DNA of 64,000 nucleotides from Voacanga thouarsii (lineage: Eukaryota; Streptophyta; Magnoliopsida; Gentianales; Apocynaceae): positions 124,001-188,000 of the forward strand of contig JANUWF010001281.1 of the NCBI GenBank assembly GCA_026120185.1, read 5' to 3'. The notes beneath the pieces were generated by a model. It ran no database searches, was not told where the DNA came from, and saw nothing but the letters and a program-made list of their open reading frames with translations. This document shows positions 1-11,259 of the stretch, piece after piece; positions within the stretch are counted from its first letter, which is position 1, and each line of letters starts with the position of its first letter. Made by a program: the position numbers and the translations under genes.

Positions 1-457
1 TTTATTGTGCACATGTATGGTTTGAAAAGCGAAACGCCACTTTTTGTTTTCAACACTAATTTATTGCTTGCCATCACCTTTCCTTATGAAACTTTTACAA
101 CTTGCATACATGAATTATTTTACCTGAAACACTCAAAGCACACACGGGCTTACTGAGATTTTTATCTCACCACCTTTTATGCCATGTTTTCAGGGAGATC
201 CTGCTGTGGAGGTCATTAGCTAGATTATTGCCTATGCTTTGAAGACTTGTGTTATTTTCTTTATGTGACATTTTGAGAGATTGTTGCAAACAATTTATTT
301 TGGATTTGTACCAGTATTTATCTTTTGGGTTGTAACAAGTTTAAATTTTTAAGTCTTTATTTTATTTTATTCTATGTAACCTGGTTATAAAGACCCCTTG
401 TCCTCTGGACGGGGCGACATCCCCGGCCCTGATGGGCCTAGCTAGTGGGGTGTTACA
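1..457 (+). repeat. 3' end of a long LTR, TGTAACACCCC family (subfamily 2), cut by window edge
   Basis: Terminal part of a long LTR. It ends in GTGGGGTGTTACA (445-457), the inverted form of the TGTAACACCCC terminus. Just inside is the family hallmark TTATAAAGACCCC...GGGGCGACATCC. The sequence is close to the reverse complement of the left end of the solo LTR at 39788. No PBS follows 457, so this is a 3' LTR or a solo LTR. The long-LTR TG..CA structure suits Tekay-type chromoviruses, but no coding region is attached. Confidence 0.7.
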
Positions 458-1935
458 TCTCGCATATCATAGATGGTGCAGTGAAAAAATAAAAACGAGA
501 TACCAGCTCAGGAACCGCATATGTGTGAAAAACAAGGCTTATAGAGAGCAAAGGTAATAGCTTTACCTTTCTTTGAGCGTCTGGAAAAAAAAAAAAAATC
601 TTCTTCAGGTCTAAGGTGCGATCCAACAATCCTCTTGATCAAACACCACGAGAATTGAACGTCCAACCACTATAATCACATTTTTTTTTATTATCTCTAA
701 CAGAAATCCACATTCTCAAGCACACAAATTTTTCTGTGCTAGCGGAAAGCGAAAAAATAAGGCGGCTAGGGTTTTGATGATGAACAACGAGATAGTGAGA
801 GAAGAGATGAAGAGTAGGATTTTTTGGAGAGTTCTTTTCCTTGTGTTGCTCACACAAAAATAGGTATCGTATGTCTATCCCATAGAACACCAAAAAAAAA
901 AAAAAAAAAAAAACCTACTTAAAACACTCCAGTTGAGAATTCTATAACAATTAGAATTCCCAATTGTAATTGGAAATATCAAGTTCTCACAATTACAATT
1001 TGGACCATAAATTATAACTAATTATAATTTGGCCACAACAACTTCTCTTTCTCGCAATTAACCTCACTATGTTATCAAATAACATCTTGAGTATATAATC
1101 ATCTATTGTGTGTGACCTATTAGGTTTCCTAGTCAATTGGTAGTGATTATGATTTGATCCAAACGTCTTTGAGATTAATAATCAATAATTAATTAGAATT
1201 AATCATATCAATTCTAATCAGGATTGTTTTATTAATTCATCAATTATAAACCCATATTCCCATATCATGAGCAGTATCTAGCAACACATCATGACCGCCC
1301 AAGAGTCCAGGAAGTCAAGTGGCATGACATGAACCCTTCAATAACAAAACACAATGCAATTAACTCCTTTCACCATATAATATCTCATCCAGTTTGGAGT
1401 ACGAAATTAGTGTCAACTCCCTCCAGAATATATTAATTCTGGCCTGAATATAATAGTACTTGTATCAGGAACCCACTACTCTAGATGTGTATCAATTGGA
1501 AATGTTTCCAATACACAGACGCCTTGGCCAAGGACTTCTCGAGTAGTAATTCCTACAAGTGGACGTGAGATATTCGCCCCTACTATTAGGAATGGTGAAT
1601 CTTTTATTGACCCTCTCAACTACTTTCGTTTACCTCACAATGTACCCAATATCCATCTCATATGCGGCCCTCGATCTGGCTTCAGAGATTGGAATCAAAG
1701 AACAATGCTCAGCAAACAAAGTACTTTGGAGATCTCAAGTCTAAGGATACTTGCACGTTTGCTATATTGAGATGATATCTCTGGCACTAAATAGTTATCC
1801 ATGTGATTATCTCATAGCTAGGTCATCTAATGAACTTGTTCCATTAACAAGCATCCACGTGTTAACTTTGAGTATCTCAATACTCACGGATATAAGAACC
1901 ACCACCTGATCAAATCAGGAAGTCTAACACATGCC
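458..1935 (-). repeat. 3' LTR of Copia-F (internally deleted)
   Basis: Matches the Copia-E LTR over most of its length, for example the blocks around 955-1130, 1260-1330 and 1500-1870. Compared with Copia-E, roughly 280 bp next to the internal region is missing, so the LTR joins integrase sequence directly at about 1930. No coding capacity; short frames here are chance. Confidence 0.7.
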
Positions 1936-2675
1936 TCTTCTTTTTTTATAATCAGGTATAGCTTCATGAGGCTGTGCCTCGTCTTTTTTTATAATCGGGT
2001 TAGGAGAAGTTGATTTAGAAGATAACTTCTCTTCGAGATCCAACCTGGTTGAACCTTTAGTGGATGTACTTTGTTCATCCTTGATGTATGTAGCATTAGT
2101 ACTCATGAGTACTTTTTACTCCTTGGGATGATAGAAGTAACCATAATTTGTACCTTTTGCATATCCAACAAAATAGCATAATTCTGATCTTGGTTCTAAC
2201 TTGTCTCCCTTGATTAGTATATAAGCTGGACAACCTTATATCTTGAGATGATTTAAACTTGACTTATGCCTAGTCCACATCTCATAGGGAGTCCTAGGTA
2301 CTGACTTGCAAGACACTAAGTTCAGAATATATGTTGCTGTTTCCAGGGCATATCTCCAAAAAGACATTGGAAGAGTAGCATGAGACATCATGCTTCGAAC
2401 CATTTTTGTCAATGTCCTATTCCTTCTCTTAACTACTCTATTCTGCTGGGGTGTCCCCAGTACAGAGAACTGGGATGCTATCCCATGATGTACCCTATAG
2501 TTCTTGAATTCACTAAGGAGGTATTCTCCACCACGGTCTGATCATTAGGTCTTGATTAGCTTACTTGTTCAACGCTCCACTTCAGCATTAAACTCTTTGA
2601 ACTTGTCAAAAGAGTCAGACTTGTGTCTCATCAGATAAATGTAACCATATCTTATACAATCATAGGTGAATCCCT
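1935..2675 (-). pseudogene. Copia integrase fragment
   Basis: Minus-strand remnant of the pol integrase core and its C-terminal region. Visible motifs are SDRGGEY (about 2522-2540, carrying a catalytic Asp) and GTPQQNRVVKRRNRTL (about 2410-2457), followed by MVRSMMSHATLPMSFWRYAL and a TPYEMW segment, as in plant Copia integrases. Two stops lie just before SDRGGEY. Further stops precede a spacer with MSTNATYIKDEQST at 2106. The N-terminal zinc finger is missing: at about 2675 the frame runs into a different repeat. The enzyme would insert element cDNA into the chromosome; this copy cannot. Confidence 0.88.
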
Positions 2676-4730
2676 TGTATATAAGGGGAGAAAGGATGTG
2701 GAAAAAGGAAAATGAAAGAATCAAACAAATGACGTGAACGAAAGTCGAACATTTTCCTTCATCATCAGTTAATTATCGGCCCCGTCGGCTAACCATCGGC
2801 TAAATGTCGGTTGGATGTCGGCTACCTATAGGTCATGTCACTGGACATCGGCTAACCGTCGACTATTTTTTGGCCAAATAAGAATTGATTCAAAAATAAT
2901 ATTTGGTGTAGGTTTATTGATAAATGGCCAACGGAACATTGGAAATGGTAGAGACGGTGATTAAACTGCCGTGAATGGAAAGAGTTAATTAGAACACGAG
3001 ATGAATCCTTTGGACTTCTAAAACCTTTTGAAAGCTAGTCTGCTTCGTTTTTTTTATGAAATGTCATGTTTTATACCATTTTGAAAATTCCTGAATATGT
3101 TTAAGGTTTATCTAAGCAAGATTTATTTTATACCATTTTGGGTTTGAATGAACTTCATAATTGGCTTGGATACCTTACCGGACGATTAAAGTGTGAATTT
3201 GTGAATTTAGTCCTTTTTGGATTAAATGTTTGAGATTTTCGAAAAATTGTAATTTTTGGAATCGGGTATTGATAAATTGACTAGAATGCCCTTATTATAA
3301 CATTTTATGGAATATGTATTGGAAACTCTAAATTTAATCCTCTTTCTGGATTAGAGTTCTGGATTTCTTGAAATTAGTTTCTTTTCGGAATTAGGTATTT
3401 GAAAAATGATTCAAATGTTCTTATCAAAATGTTTTATGGAAATTTGGAATCAGGCATTCAATAAATGACCAAAATATCCTTATTGGAACTCTTGTGAACA
3501 TTTTGCAAATCGAATATGGGTAAAATGACTCGAATGCCTTTGGAAATGACTTTTGTGATAGAGTACGGGCAACCTAGCCTGATTACTCCAGTGAACTTGT
3601 TTTGATGTATGAAAAGAACTCTTTAACTTGTTTTGACATGGTTTTCAAAAATGATCTCTCTTGATGAGATTGACTTTTTGAAAACGAATTTTGATCCGTA
3701 AAATTATTTTATTGGCTTGAAGTGCCTGTGGAATGAATTGATTGGCCCTGCGGAGCTTATGTGAATGATGATCTGAATTGTGAGTCAGTGGGATCAAATT
3801 CTAAAAAGTGTTATTTGCTCCAAAAATGTTTTGATTGAAAATCTAATGGGATCAAATAACCCTCAGGCCTGATCAATCAGAAGGGGTTGGTAGTAGTGAT
3901 GTTGAGTACTCAGCAAGGATTTTGATCTTTGTACTAGCCTACGTTATAGTTAGATAACCCTAGTGACCTAGCCTAGTTCTAGGGATTATCTTACTCTGAA
4001 CGGGGTGATAGGACATTGAGATGAGTTGTCCTGGCTAGTCGTCTAGAACCTGGCAATTGTCATGCCTTGTGTGCACTTTGTGGTTTTGGTTGTTCACGGG
4101 CTGGATTGGACACCTAGAGTTGTTCAAACCTGTTACTGCCTCAATAATGATTAACGTCAAGATTGGGACCCCTGACTAATAGTAGCAAGTAAAATATTAT
4201 TTACTGCATGCACTTGCTGATTATAGTAAGCTACGTTGTACTTATTTTTCGACGACGCACGGATTGAGTACTAAAGGCAGTGGTCTTAGTATAATGATAC
4301 GTGGTACAGAAGGTAAATCCTACAGGACTTGCATATAAGCCAATCTTCTGTTGGAGAAGTGCCTGTGATTTGAAAATTGGGGCAATGATTTGAAATCTGA
4401 AATACTATTTTCCCAAAATAATTGAGTTTTGAATAAACTCTTCTCCTTAGATTGTTTTTGAAAATTGTTTCCAGTAGAAAAAGAATTATATGCTATTTCA
4501 CAAAATTTTTTTGTTCTCTATTCTTACATAAAGCATTATCACACACGGGACTCACTAGGTGATTCATCACTCATACGTTTCTTTTATCTTACCTTTTTGT
4601 AGGATCCAAAGCTGAGTGGACCAACGAATAGAAGGATGATACCACAAAGTCAGCAGTATAGGTCTGGACTGCTTTTCTTTTGATCATATAGCTTGTTTTG
4701 TTGTATATAGAGATGGCATGTATGAGATTC

Positions 4731-4734
<4 letters not shown>

Positions 4735-4766
<32 letters not shown>
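4735..4766. repeat. (AT)16 microsatellite
   Basis: Perfect dinucleotide run inside the long LTR. It is absent from the sister copy at 45626, so it expanded after insertion. Confidence 0.95.
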
Positions 4767-4769
<3 letters not shown>

Positions 4770-4802
4770 TTACCATCACTATGACATATTGTTAAGTTAA
4801 AA

Positions 4803-4803
<1 letters not shown>

Positions 4804-4846
<43 letters not shown>
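4804..4846. repeat. (CA)n microsatellite, about 21 units
   Basis: Perfect dinucleotide run 38 bp after the AT run. Read on the minus strand it gives a Cys-Val-Cys-Val translation, which is an artefact and not a protein. Confidence 0.95.
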
Positions 4847-4848
<2 letters not shown>

Positions 4849-4972
4849 TGTTATTTTTGTTATAAAGACCCCTTGTCCGAAAAACTGGACAAGGCGACAT
4901 CCGGTGTTTATATGATTTCGATGTTGTCTTTAGTAGATGTGTTATATTAAACCCATAAAACACATATGAGAT

Positions 4973-4985
4973 GGCTCTGATACCA
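4973..4985 (-). promoter_or_regulatory. Primer-binding site, initiator-Met tRNA type (Copia-F)
   Basis: The minus strand reads TGGTATCAGAGCC, the standard plant Copia PBS complementary to initiator methionine tRNA. It lies beside the 5' LTR start at 4987 and is preceded by the same AAACCC.TAAAACACAT leader as Copia-E. Confidence 0.9.
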
Positions 4986-4996
4986 CTATTGGATTT

Positions 4997-6364
4997 TGAT
5001 ACGTGTTTTTTAGTGTAAAAAATCTTACCAACAAATTACACAATTAATCGAGTTTTAATTAATTTGCCAACCAATAAAACCACACATACAAGCAAGTATA
5101 CCTATTGTATAGTATAGGGAATAACAAGTATTGAATCCACGAAAACTTAAGCTCCCACCTTACTTTACCCAAATCTTTATTGTCTAGCCAATAAAATAAG
5201 AAGAGAATAAAAAGAAAAATAAGTAAAGATAAAAATAGATATAACTCAACGATGCAAATTCATGCAACCAGAAAACTATCTTGAAAACATAATATTGAAT
5301 CACTTAGATTTATCACAATCAATTGTCATCTTGGCACTGTGAAGAAACTTAACCAAAATCCAACCCAAAGTCATGAACTTATATAGATTCCACTTCTTTC
5401 CCATTTCCATGGAATCACTATCCCTTAATTAGTTTAGTAGATTTTCCAATCAAACCAAAGCAATCGAAAGATGCACTAAACTCGTACCTTATAAACATGA
5501 AATTAGCCAATGACCATATACTCTAGGTGAAATTAACCAATTTTTGATTACTTTAGTTCTTTAATCTTAACTTCGTTTTTCAAGTCCATTAAGATTTAAC
5601 AAATATGAAATTAATGCAATGAACTCCTAACATCATTTCCCAAGCCAATTAGAAGAAAACACATCAATAACTGATACATGTAATCAAATACCAAGGATAA
5701 CAATAGATTGATAAAAAATCTCAATTAACTCAAAATCATAATCTCCAAAATAAAATCCAATTACAATCAACACATTAAGCACATCATTATTCTGAAAAAG
5801 TAAACAAAGGATAAAAGATAGAACTCATAGACGAGCCCTTCTTCTTCTTGTGAAAACCACCTTTCAATAATGCCCTTTTGAGTGGTGATTTTGTCTTTAA
5901 ATAATAAGTAGCTAGCTTAGATCTTTCAAATCACACATTTGTCTTGTGTTTTTCTTGGGTAAATAGGTTTCTAAGAGACCAAAATTCATTTTCTAAGAGT
6001 CTTGGGTTGAGTAGAGATTGGAAAATCCAAAACTCTTAGGAAATTACCAAATTCGTTCAAAATTGGAAAGCTCGCCGATATTGGGCAGAGTGGAGCCGAT
6101 GCCGGCTATGTGGGTCACGGTCAGCGCTGGCCGTTCACTGGTTGGCCCCACATGCTTTGTTTTTCAGCTAAAATTTCCTCTATTTCCATATCGGGGTCAT
6201 CGACGATTTTGATGTTTTTTCGTCATTTTCTGCAACAAAAGTCCAAAACACCTTTCTAAGGGTAAAATATCAAATATGATGGAATTTGCCTAGTTATTGC
6301 AACAAATGTATCACAAAACACCCTCAAATAAATATAAAAATATAGATGAATTTTGCCCCTATTA
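4997..6364 (-). repeat. 3' LTR of element G
   Basis: Plus reading starts TGATACGTG and ends GCCCCTATTA. It aligns with 9022-10383 over its whole length, including the CCAAAATTCATT..CTAAGAGTCTT block and the GCCGGCTCTGTGGGTCA-like GC-rich block at 6090-6125. The frame at 6018-6212 is accidental. Confidence 0.9.
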
Positions 6365-6384
6365 TATACCCCCACGCTTGAACT
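6365..6384 (-). promoter_or_regulatory. Polypurine tract of element G
   Basis: The minus strand reads GCGTGGGGGTATA directly before the 3' LTR, the expected plus-strand primer position. Confidence 0.7.
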
Positions 6385-6739
6385 TTGTTTGTCCTCAAGC
6401 AAACAAGAAATAGACATTAAGCAAATGGCTTAAGACAAAACAACTTTTTAACTTATCCTTAGCAAATTCATCCATCATAAAGGAATAATTTTCTTCCAAC
6501 CTCAAACACAATCTTGTTATTCATTCAACCCTTTTCAAACTTTTCAAACTGATATATTAAATCAATAAACCAAGGCCATCAAAGTTAAGTTAAATAAGCT
6601 TATATCTAGTACAAGAAAATTATTCTACTCCTCAAGTAAAAACATAGATAACATAAATTATACAAGTCAAGTCATTTAATGAATTCAAGCATTATAAACA
6701 CAAATTTGTACAACTCAAGTTAATGAAATAAGAAAAACA

Positions 6740-7095
6740 CTCTACTCTCTCTTTTTTTCATTGACTTGAGGAATTGATAGCCTCAAGTGAATGGATTTAT
6801 CTTCACGCACCGTATTGGGCCCCTTATAGTCATTATCGTTTTTTTAGCACTTTTCTTTCTTTTTTTTTCTTTCTTGCCTTCTTGCCTTCGGGATAGCCTC
6901 AAGAGAGTGCGCCGAACAATACCTGCTACTTCTCTCCATATTAACCCTCTTTTCAGCAAAAAGTTTTTAAAGATTAAAAATAAGAGCATTTTTTTCAACT
7001 CAATTCTTTTTTATCACATAACAATGATTTTTTTTCACTCATTGTTTTTTTTTTCAACTCACATTTTTTCTTTTCACTGAAATTTTTTTATTTCC
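6740..7095 (-). repeat. Purine-rich internal tract (pyrimidine-rich on +)
   Basis: About 350 nt dominated by T and C on the plus strand, so A/G-rich in element sense. It lies between the polypurine tract and the conserved ORF. Element H has the same kind of tract at the same relative place (36930-37275). Hydrophobic Phe/Leu-rich frames across it follow from base composition and are not called as genes. Confidence 0.7.
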
Positions 7096-7524
7096 TCACA
7101 TTCCTTAATCACAACTCAAAGTCAAGCAAATTTTAAATTTATAATATAAGAATTAGTCAACAACTATTCCCATACTCATCATATCATCCATATTCAAACT
7201 TAAAGAATAAAAAAAAAATCAAATACCAAATATAACCAAGATTAACTTAAATTCTCAAGACTTAGCAAAATCCAGCTTAAAACACAAGTTTATCTTTTAA
7301 ACAAAAATGCAACCATAATGAATAACAAATCTAAATCCAAAGTTAAAATGAAAATCTTAGGTCCATTATAGACAAATAAGCTCAATTTAGCTCCATAATT
7401 TCCAAATTTTCAAAGTTTCAAATTTTCAAATTTTCAAAATTTTTTCCAAATTTTCCATAGCCTCGATGCCAAGAAAACAATAAGATAACTGATAAAAACT
7501 TGGACAAAGAATATCACTAAACTA

Positions 7525-7860
7525 CTCCCCCACACTTAAACTGGATAATGTCCTTATTGGCCAAAAATAAACCCAAGAAAGCGTGTCCAAAGGGACCAAA
7601 AAAATAATAAGGGAGGTAGAGCGTTAAGTAATACTTTAAAGTGTAATAACGCTCCAATAGATATCAAAACTTGGAATAGAGAGAAGGGCTTGTCCAAGAA
7701 ACATTTATTCCTACCCAGCAAAATAAAACACTCCAAAAAGAACAAAGAAAAGAATGACAAACTAAAACTAACAAAAAATAAAACACAAGAAAGGCTAATA
7801 AAACTCCTAAGAAGAACCATAATGACTCACTCTCCCACACTTAAACTGAAAAATATTTTC
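7525..7860 (-). repeat. Duplicated polypurine-like motif with GGACATTATCC half-palindrome
   Basis: In element sense, GGACATTATCCAGTTTAAG followed by TGTGGGGGAG occurs at 7525-7553. A decayed second copy, AGTTTAAGTGTGGGAGAG, lies at 7831-7860. Element H also has two copies (37857-37886, 38069-38098) and D has one (52563-52593). It resembles an internal polypurine tract behind a short palindrome. Confidence 0.6.
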
Positions 7861-7880
7861 CTTATTTATGAGAGGGAAAG

Positions 7881-8854
7881 TTAAAACACTTTACAAAACC
7901 AAACATAAAATAAAGATACAAACTCTTTCCACTCATCATGCTTCCCTATCAAACCTTTATAAAAGAAGTTGAAGCTTAAAGTAAAAAATAAGCGAGATGA
8001 ATGTAGAAAGAAGGGAGATTTTTGAAAAAGATCATGTTCATGAAAATAATGTTTCTCAGTAAAACAAAACACATGAACCTCATTTTTGAACAATCCTTTA
8101 GGTACATAAATACTGTTTTCAACATATGAGTGCACATGGTATCTAAAGAATGCATCAAACTTAAAATCACCATTTTTCCCTTCAAAAGATGTGTCATAAT
8201 GAAAATTCCCCTTGAAAGTTAGCAATTGAGTTCTCAAAGATGGAATCAAGAAATCTTTACTTTTCAATCCATAGTATACAAAAACTAAGTTACCTCTCTT
8301 TGGATGGGGTGAATGGTAGAATTTGCTAACATACTCCAAGGGCTTTTTATGATATGAAAGATCTAACTTCTTGAGATATGTTAAGCTTAACACATCATCA
8401 TTTGGACCACTGTTCTTCAAGAATTGAGAGGAATCTAAGAAATCATGTGACAAAGAGAGATTATAATTATTAGCACATAGAGCAAATCGAATACATCTCT
8501 TACCACATTGGGCAAGTGTTGCACATATCCTCTCTCCTCTCCTTGGGGGTCCTCTTGTGCAAGTGTATAGGCCTTTATGGCATCTCCAACTAAATTGGCT
8601 AGTTGTGTTCGTTAATGGCTCAATCGTTGGGAAGCTTCTTTACACCACGTAATGGATGAATTTGAATTGGTAATAAAAGAATTTATTGATGCTTCTAATG
8701 ATGTCTCACTAACAGCATCAATTCGAGCTTGTGACCTTGCCAATATATTATTATTGTAACTCCTTTTGAATTTGTATCCATGGCCACATATGTCCCCATT
8801 ATAGATTGTCCATGATGATGATTTGAACCTCGCTCTCAAGAAAAAAAAAATCAA
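7881..8854 (-). pseudogene. Conserved ORF region of non-autonomous element G (function unknown)
   Basis: Two segments in the same direction. The upstream segment (8854-8612) encodes ARIDAVSETSLEASINSF...EASQRL, which looks coiled-coil forming. The downstream segment (8453-7881, 190 codons open) begins LSHDFLDSSQFLKNSGPND and continues through SLTYLKKLDLS, KSKDFLIPSLRTQLL, FKFDAFFRYHVHSYVE and SFNFFYKGLIGKHDEW. Element H encodes the same protein with many conservative replacements (S/T, D/E, K/R, F/L). Part of the linker (8611-8454) is frameshifted. No protease, RT or integrase motif is present. It could be a diverged Gag, as in gag-only LTR elements, or an accessory protein. I do not recognise the family. 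Confidence 0.65.
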
Positions 8855-8996
8855 TTCGAAAAGAAAAATATAAAAAATAAATAAATAAAGAAAAAATAAA
8901 TAAACAAATCAGCATGATTCATAAATTACAAAAGCTAGTGGTATTTACAAATATAACGAAAGCTAAATCAATAACAAGTGTTTTTGATAGTGCCCA

Positions 8997-9013
8997 TCCC
9001 CAGCAACAATACC
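8997..9013 (-). promoter_or_regulatory. Primer-binding site, tRNA-Asp type (decayed)
   Basis: The plus strand reads TCCCCAGCAACAATACCA next to the 5' LTR. This is a mutated copy of the tRNA-Asp 3' end (CCCCGGCAACGGCGCCA), the primer used by Athila/Tat elements. The homologous site in H (39578-39594) is nearly intact. Confidence 0.8.
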
Positions 9014-9021
9014 AAAAACTT

Positions 9022-10383
9022 TATGCGTGTCTTTTAGTGTATAAAATATTACCAAAAAATTATACAATTAATTATGTTTTAATTAAAATTTCAATCACTA
9101 AAACCACACATACAGGAAAGTATACCCATAGTATAGTATAGGGAATAGCAAGTACCGAATCCACGAGAACTTCGGCTCCCACCATACTTTACCTAAATCT
9201 TTATTATTTAGCCAATAAAATAAGAAGAGAATAAAAAGAAAAATAAATAAAGATAAAAATAGATATAACTCAAGGATGCAAATTCATGCAACAAGATAAT
9301 TATCTTGAAATCATAATGTTGAATCACTTAGCATTTATCATAATCAATTGTCATCTTGGCATCATGAAGGAACTTAAGTAAAATCCAATCGTTTCCCAAG
9401 TCATGAACTTACTTATATAGATTCCACTTCTTTCCCAATCCATGGAATCACTATCTGTTGATTAGTTTAGCAGATTTTCCAATCAAACCAAAGCAACCAA
9501 AAGATGCGCTAAACTCATACCTTATAAACCTGAAATTAGCCAATGACTCTATGTTCTAGGTGAAATCAACCAATCTTTGATTACTTTAGTTCTTTAATCT
9601 TAACTTCGTTTCCTAAGTCCATTAAGATTTAACAAATATGAAATTAATTCAATAAACTCCTAACATCATTTCCTAAGTCAATTAGAAGAAAATGCATCAA
9701 TAATCAAATACCAAGGATAACAATAGATTGATAAAAAATTTCAATTAAGTCAAAATCATAATCTCCAAAAAAGTATCCAATTACAATCAACACATTAAGC
9801 ACATCATTATTTTAGAAAAGTATACAAAGGATAAAAGATAGAACTCATAGATGAGCCCTTCTTCTTCTCTTGAAAACCTCATTTGAACAATGCCACTTTG
9901 AGTGGTTATTTTATCTTTGAATAATAAATTGCTAGCTTGGATCCTTCAGATCATACATTTATCTTGTGTTTTTCTTGTTTAAATAGGCTTCTAAGAGACC
10001 AAAATCATTCCCTAAGAGTCTTAGGCCAAGTAGAGATTGAAAAATATCAAAACTCTTAGGAAATTACCAAACACGCGCATAATTGGAAAGCTCGCCAACA
10101 TTAAGTAGAGTGGAGCCAGCGCCGGCTCTGTGGGTCATGGCCGGCACCGGCCCTACTCTGGTTAGCCCGGTCGTGCTCTGTTTTCAGCCAAAATTTTCCC
10201 TATTTCTAGATCGGGTTCGGCGAAGGTTTTGATGTTTTTTCGTCATTTTCTGCAATAAAAGTCCAAAACACCTTTCCATAGACAAAATATAAAATATGAA
10301 GGAATATACCTAGTTATTACAACAAATGTATCACAAAACACCCTCAAATAACTAGAAAATATAGATTGATTTTGCTTCTATCA
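9022..10383 (-). repeat. 5' LTR of element G
   Basis: Pairs with 4997-6364. Plus reading starts TTATGCGTG (decayed TGATGCGTG) and ends TTCTATCA, immediately followed by the TSD. Confidence 0.9.
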
Positions 10384-10388
10384 GATTT

Positions 10389-10735
10389 CGATCATGCAAT
10401 AATAATTAATGTGCAGTAGAAATTAAAATGAAATCCACTCAAAGGAATCACTCGTGTGGAATTAAATGGGTTAGGAGATAGAAGAAAAATTCATTACCTT
10501 AAAAACGTAACTTTTAAAATTTTTCTTCAACCACATTGAACCCTTCCGTAAACTCGTTCAAGTACGAACCACCAAATTCTAAGAATAGAAATTTGTCTAA
10601 TATTGATCAATACAAGGATGTATTTTAGAACCACCAAAATTTTCTACAGGAAAATTTTATTGGCGGCTAGAGTTGAATTTACTATTGTAAAACTAATAAA
10701 AAGCTATTGTGGTGTATTGTTCTGTGAATTGTCTA
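10389..10735 (-). repeat. Copia-F 5' LTR, middle piece
   Basis: Continues the LTR that begins at 4987, as seen from alignment with 53452-53760 and 60697-61010: AATTAATGTGCAGTAGAAAT, GGGTTAGGAGA.AGAAG and ACCACCAAAATTTTCT blocks. It breaks off at the viral cluster and resumes near 24088. Confidence 0.8.
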
Positions 10736-10739
10736 ACCC

Positions 10740-10990
10740 CACCAAAACGTGTGCAACATATACATATATACATATATATCTTGATAGTGCTATGAACAGT
10801 GCATTGGAGTGTTGCAAATCGTGATATATTATAAGATATATGTATATGCACTTTATCTTGATAGTGTTATGAATAGTGTATTGGAGTTAAACGGTCTATA
10901 ATATTTCACAATTTCCAACTCCGAAAGGGCACCCGCCCTCCCCTTAGATTCCCTTAAATTTGGTATCAGAGCCTAGTTCTTCTTTTAAAA
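10740..10990 (+). promoter_or_regulatory. Caulimovirid leader with initiator-Met primer-binding site
   Basis: Non-coding viral sequence containing TATCTTGATAGTG.TATGAA.AGTG repeated twice (about 10775-10800 and 10853-10880), AT-rich TATA-like runs, CCAACTCCGAAAGGGCACCC, and the PBS TGGTATCAGAGCCTAG at 10961-10976. Complementarity to initiator-Met tRNA at this position is diagnostic of Caulimoviridae. Copies recur at 12551-12645 (same strand) and 13797-13850 (reversed). Confidence 0.8.
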
Positions 10991-11040
10991 TTATAAAGTA
11001 GCCACCTAGGATTTCTTTGTTTTGTATCAAATAAATACTT

Positions 11041-11259
11041 ATGCTTTGTTTAAATGATTTAAAAGTTCAATTAAAAAGTATGTTGAAACTTATTGCGATA
11101 TACAAAAATTTGCTTAGAACTACTAATCCTTATGATCTCAATACTAAGTTGTATATTTATACTCTTTATATGTTAAACTTAGAACTTAGAGATATTCATA
11201 GACTGTTAGCATATATGTGTAGAATATATGGATATTGCTTCTTCCTCTACTGCATTTAG
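11041..11259 (+). pseudogene. Small frame after the viral leader (type B), unknown
   Basis: A 72-codon frame that starts 65 bp after the PBS and runs into the coat-protein start in another frame. Its last ~15 codons overlap the TGTAGAATATATGGATATTGC junction also found before the coat protein at 15620 and 22305, so only the first ~57 codons (MLCLNDLKVQLKS...) are specific. It may be the viral first small ORF joined to the coat region by deletion of the movement protein. I do not recognise a family. Confidence 0.35.

Larger units (their letters stand above)
2676..4946 (+). repeat. Truncated long LTR, TGTAACACCCC family (subfamily 1)
   Basis: Reverse-complement match to 45626-47890: the same GTCGGCTAACCATCGGC-rich block (2780-2870), the same ladder of short related segments, and the same TATAAAGACCCC and GGCGACATCC signature (4861-4904). 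It ends GATGTGTTATA at 4946, a decayed GGGGTGTTACA. The first ~1.2 kb of the LTR is missing, so no TSD can be read. It separates the Copia-F integrase from the Copia-F leader and PBS. Confidence 0.75.
4997..10383 (-). mobile_element. Element G: complete non-autonomous LTR retrotransposon with TSD
   Basis: A 5.4-kb element on the minus strand with two LTRs of about 1.36 kb (4997-6364, 9022-10383). It has a perfect 5-bp TSD, GATTT, at 4992-4996 and 10384-10388. The flanks join to restore a Copia LTR start, which confirms the insertion. The PBS complements tRNA-Asp, as in Athila/Tat-type Gypsy elements. The 2.6-kb internal region lacks recognisable protease, RT, RNase H and integrase; it holds one conserved ORF region (7881-8854) and a long purine-rich tract. 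It must have been mobilised in trans. Related copies are H (34877), the solo LTR at 26182 and, more distantly, D (49572). Confidence 0.9.

Noticed and set aside
639..893. 84-codon minus frame
   Set aside because: Within a Copia LTR and not open in its homologues at 53700 or 60960.
4589..4963. 124-codon minus frame with Cys-Val repeats
   Set aside because: Made by the (CA)n and (AT)n microsatellites inside a long LTR.
6783..7080. Overlapping Lys-rich and Phe-rich frames on opposite strands
   Set aside because: Composition artefact of the purine-rich tract; no start context or homologous frame in element H.
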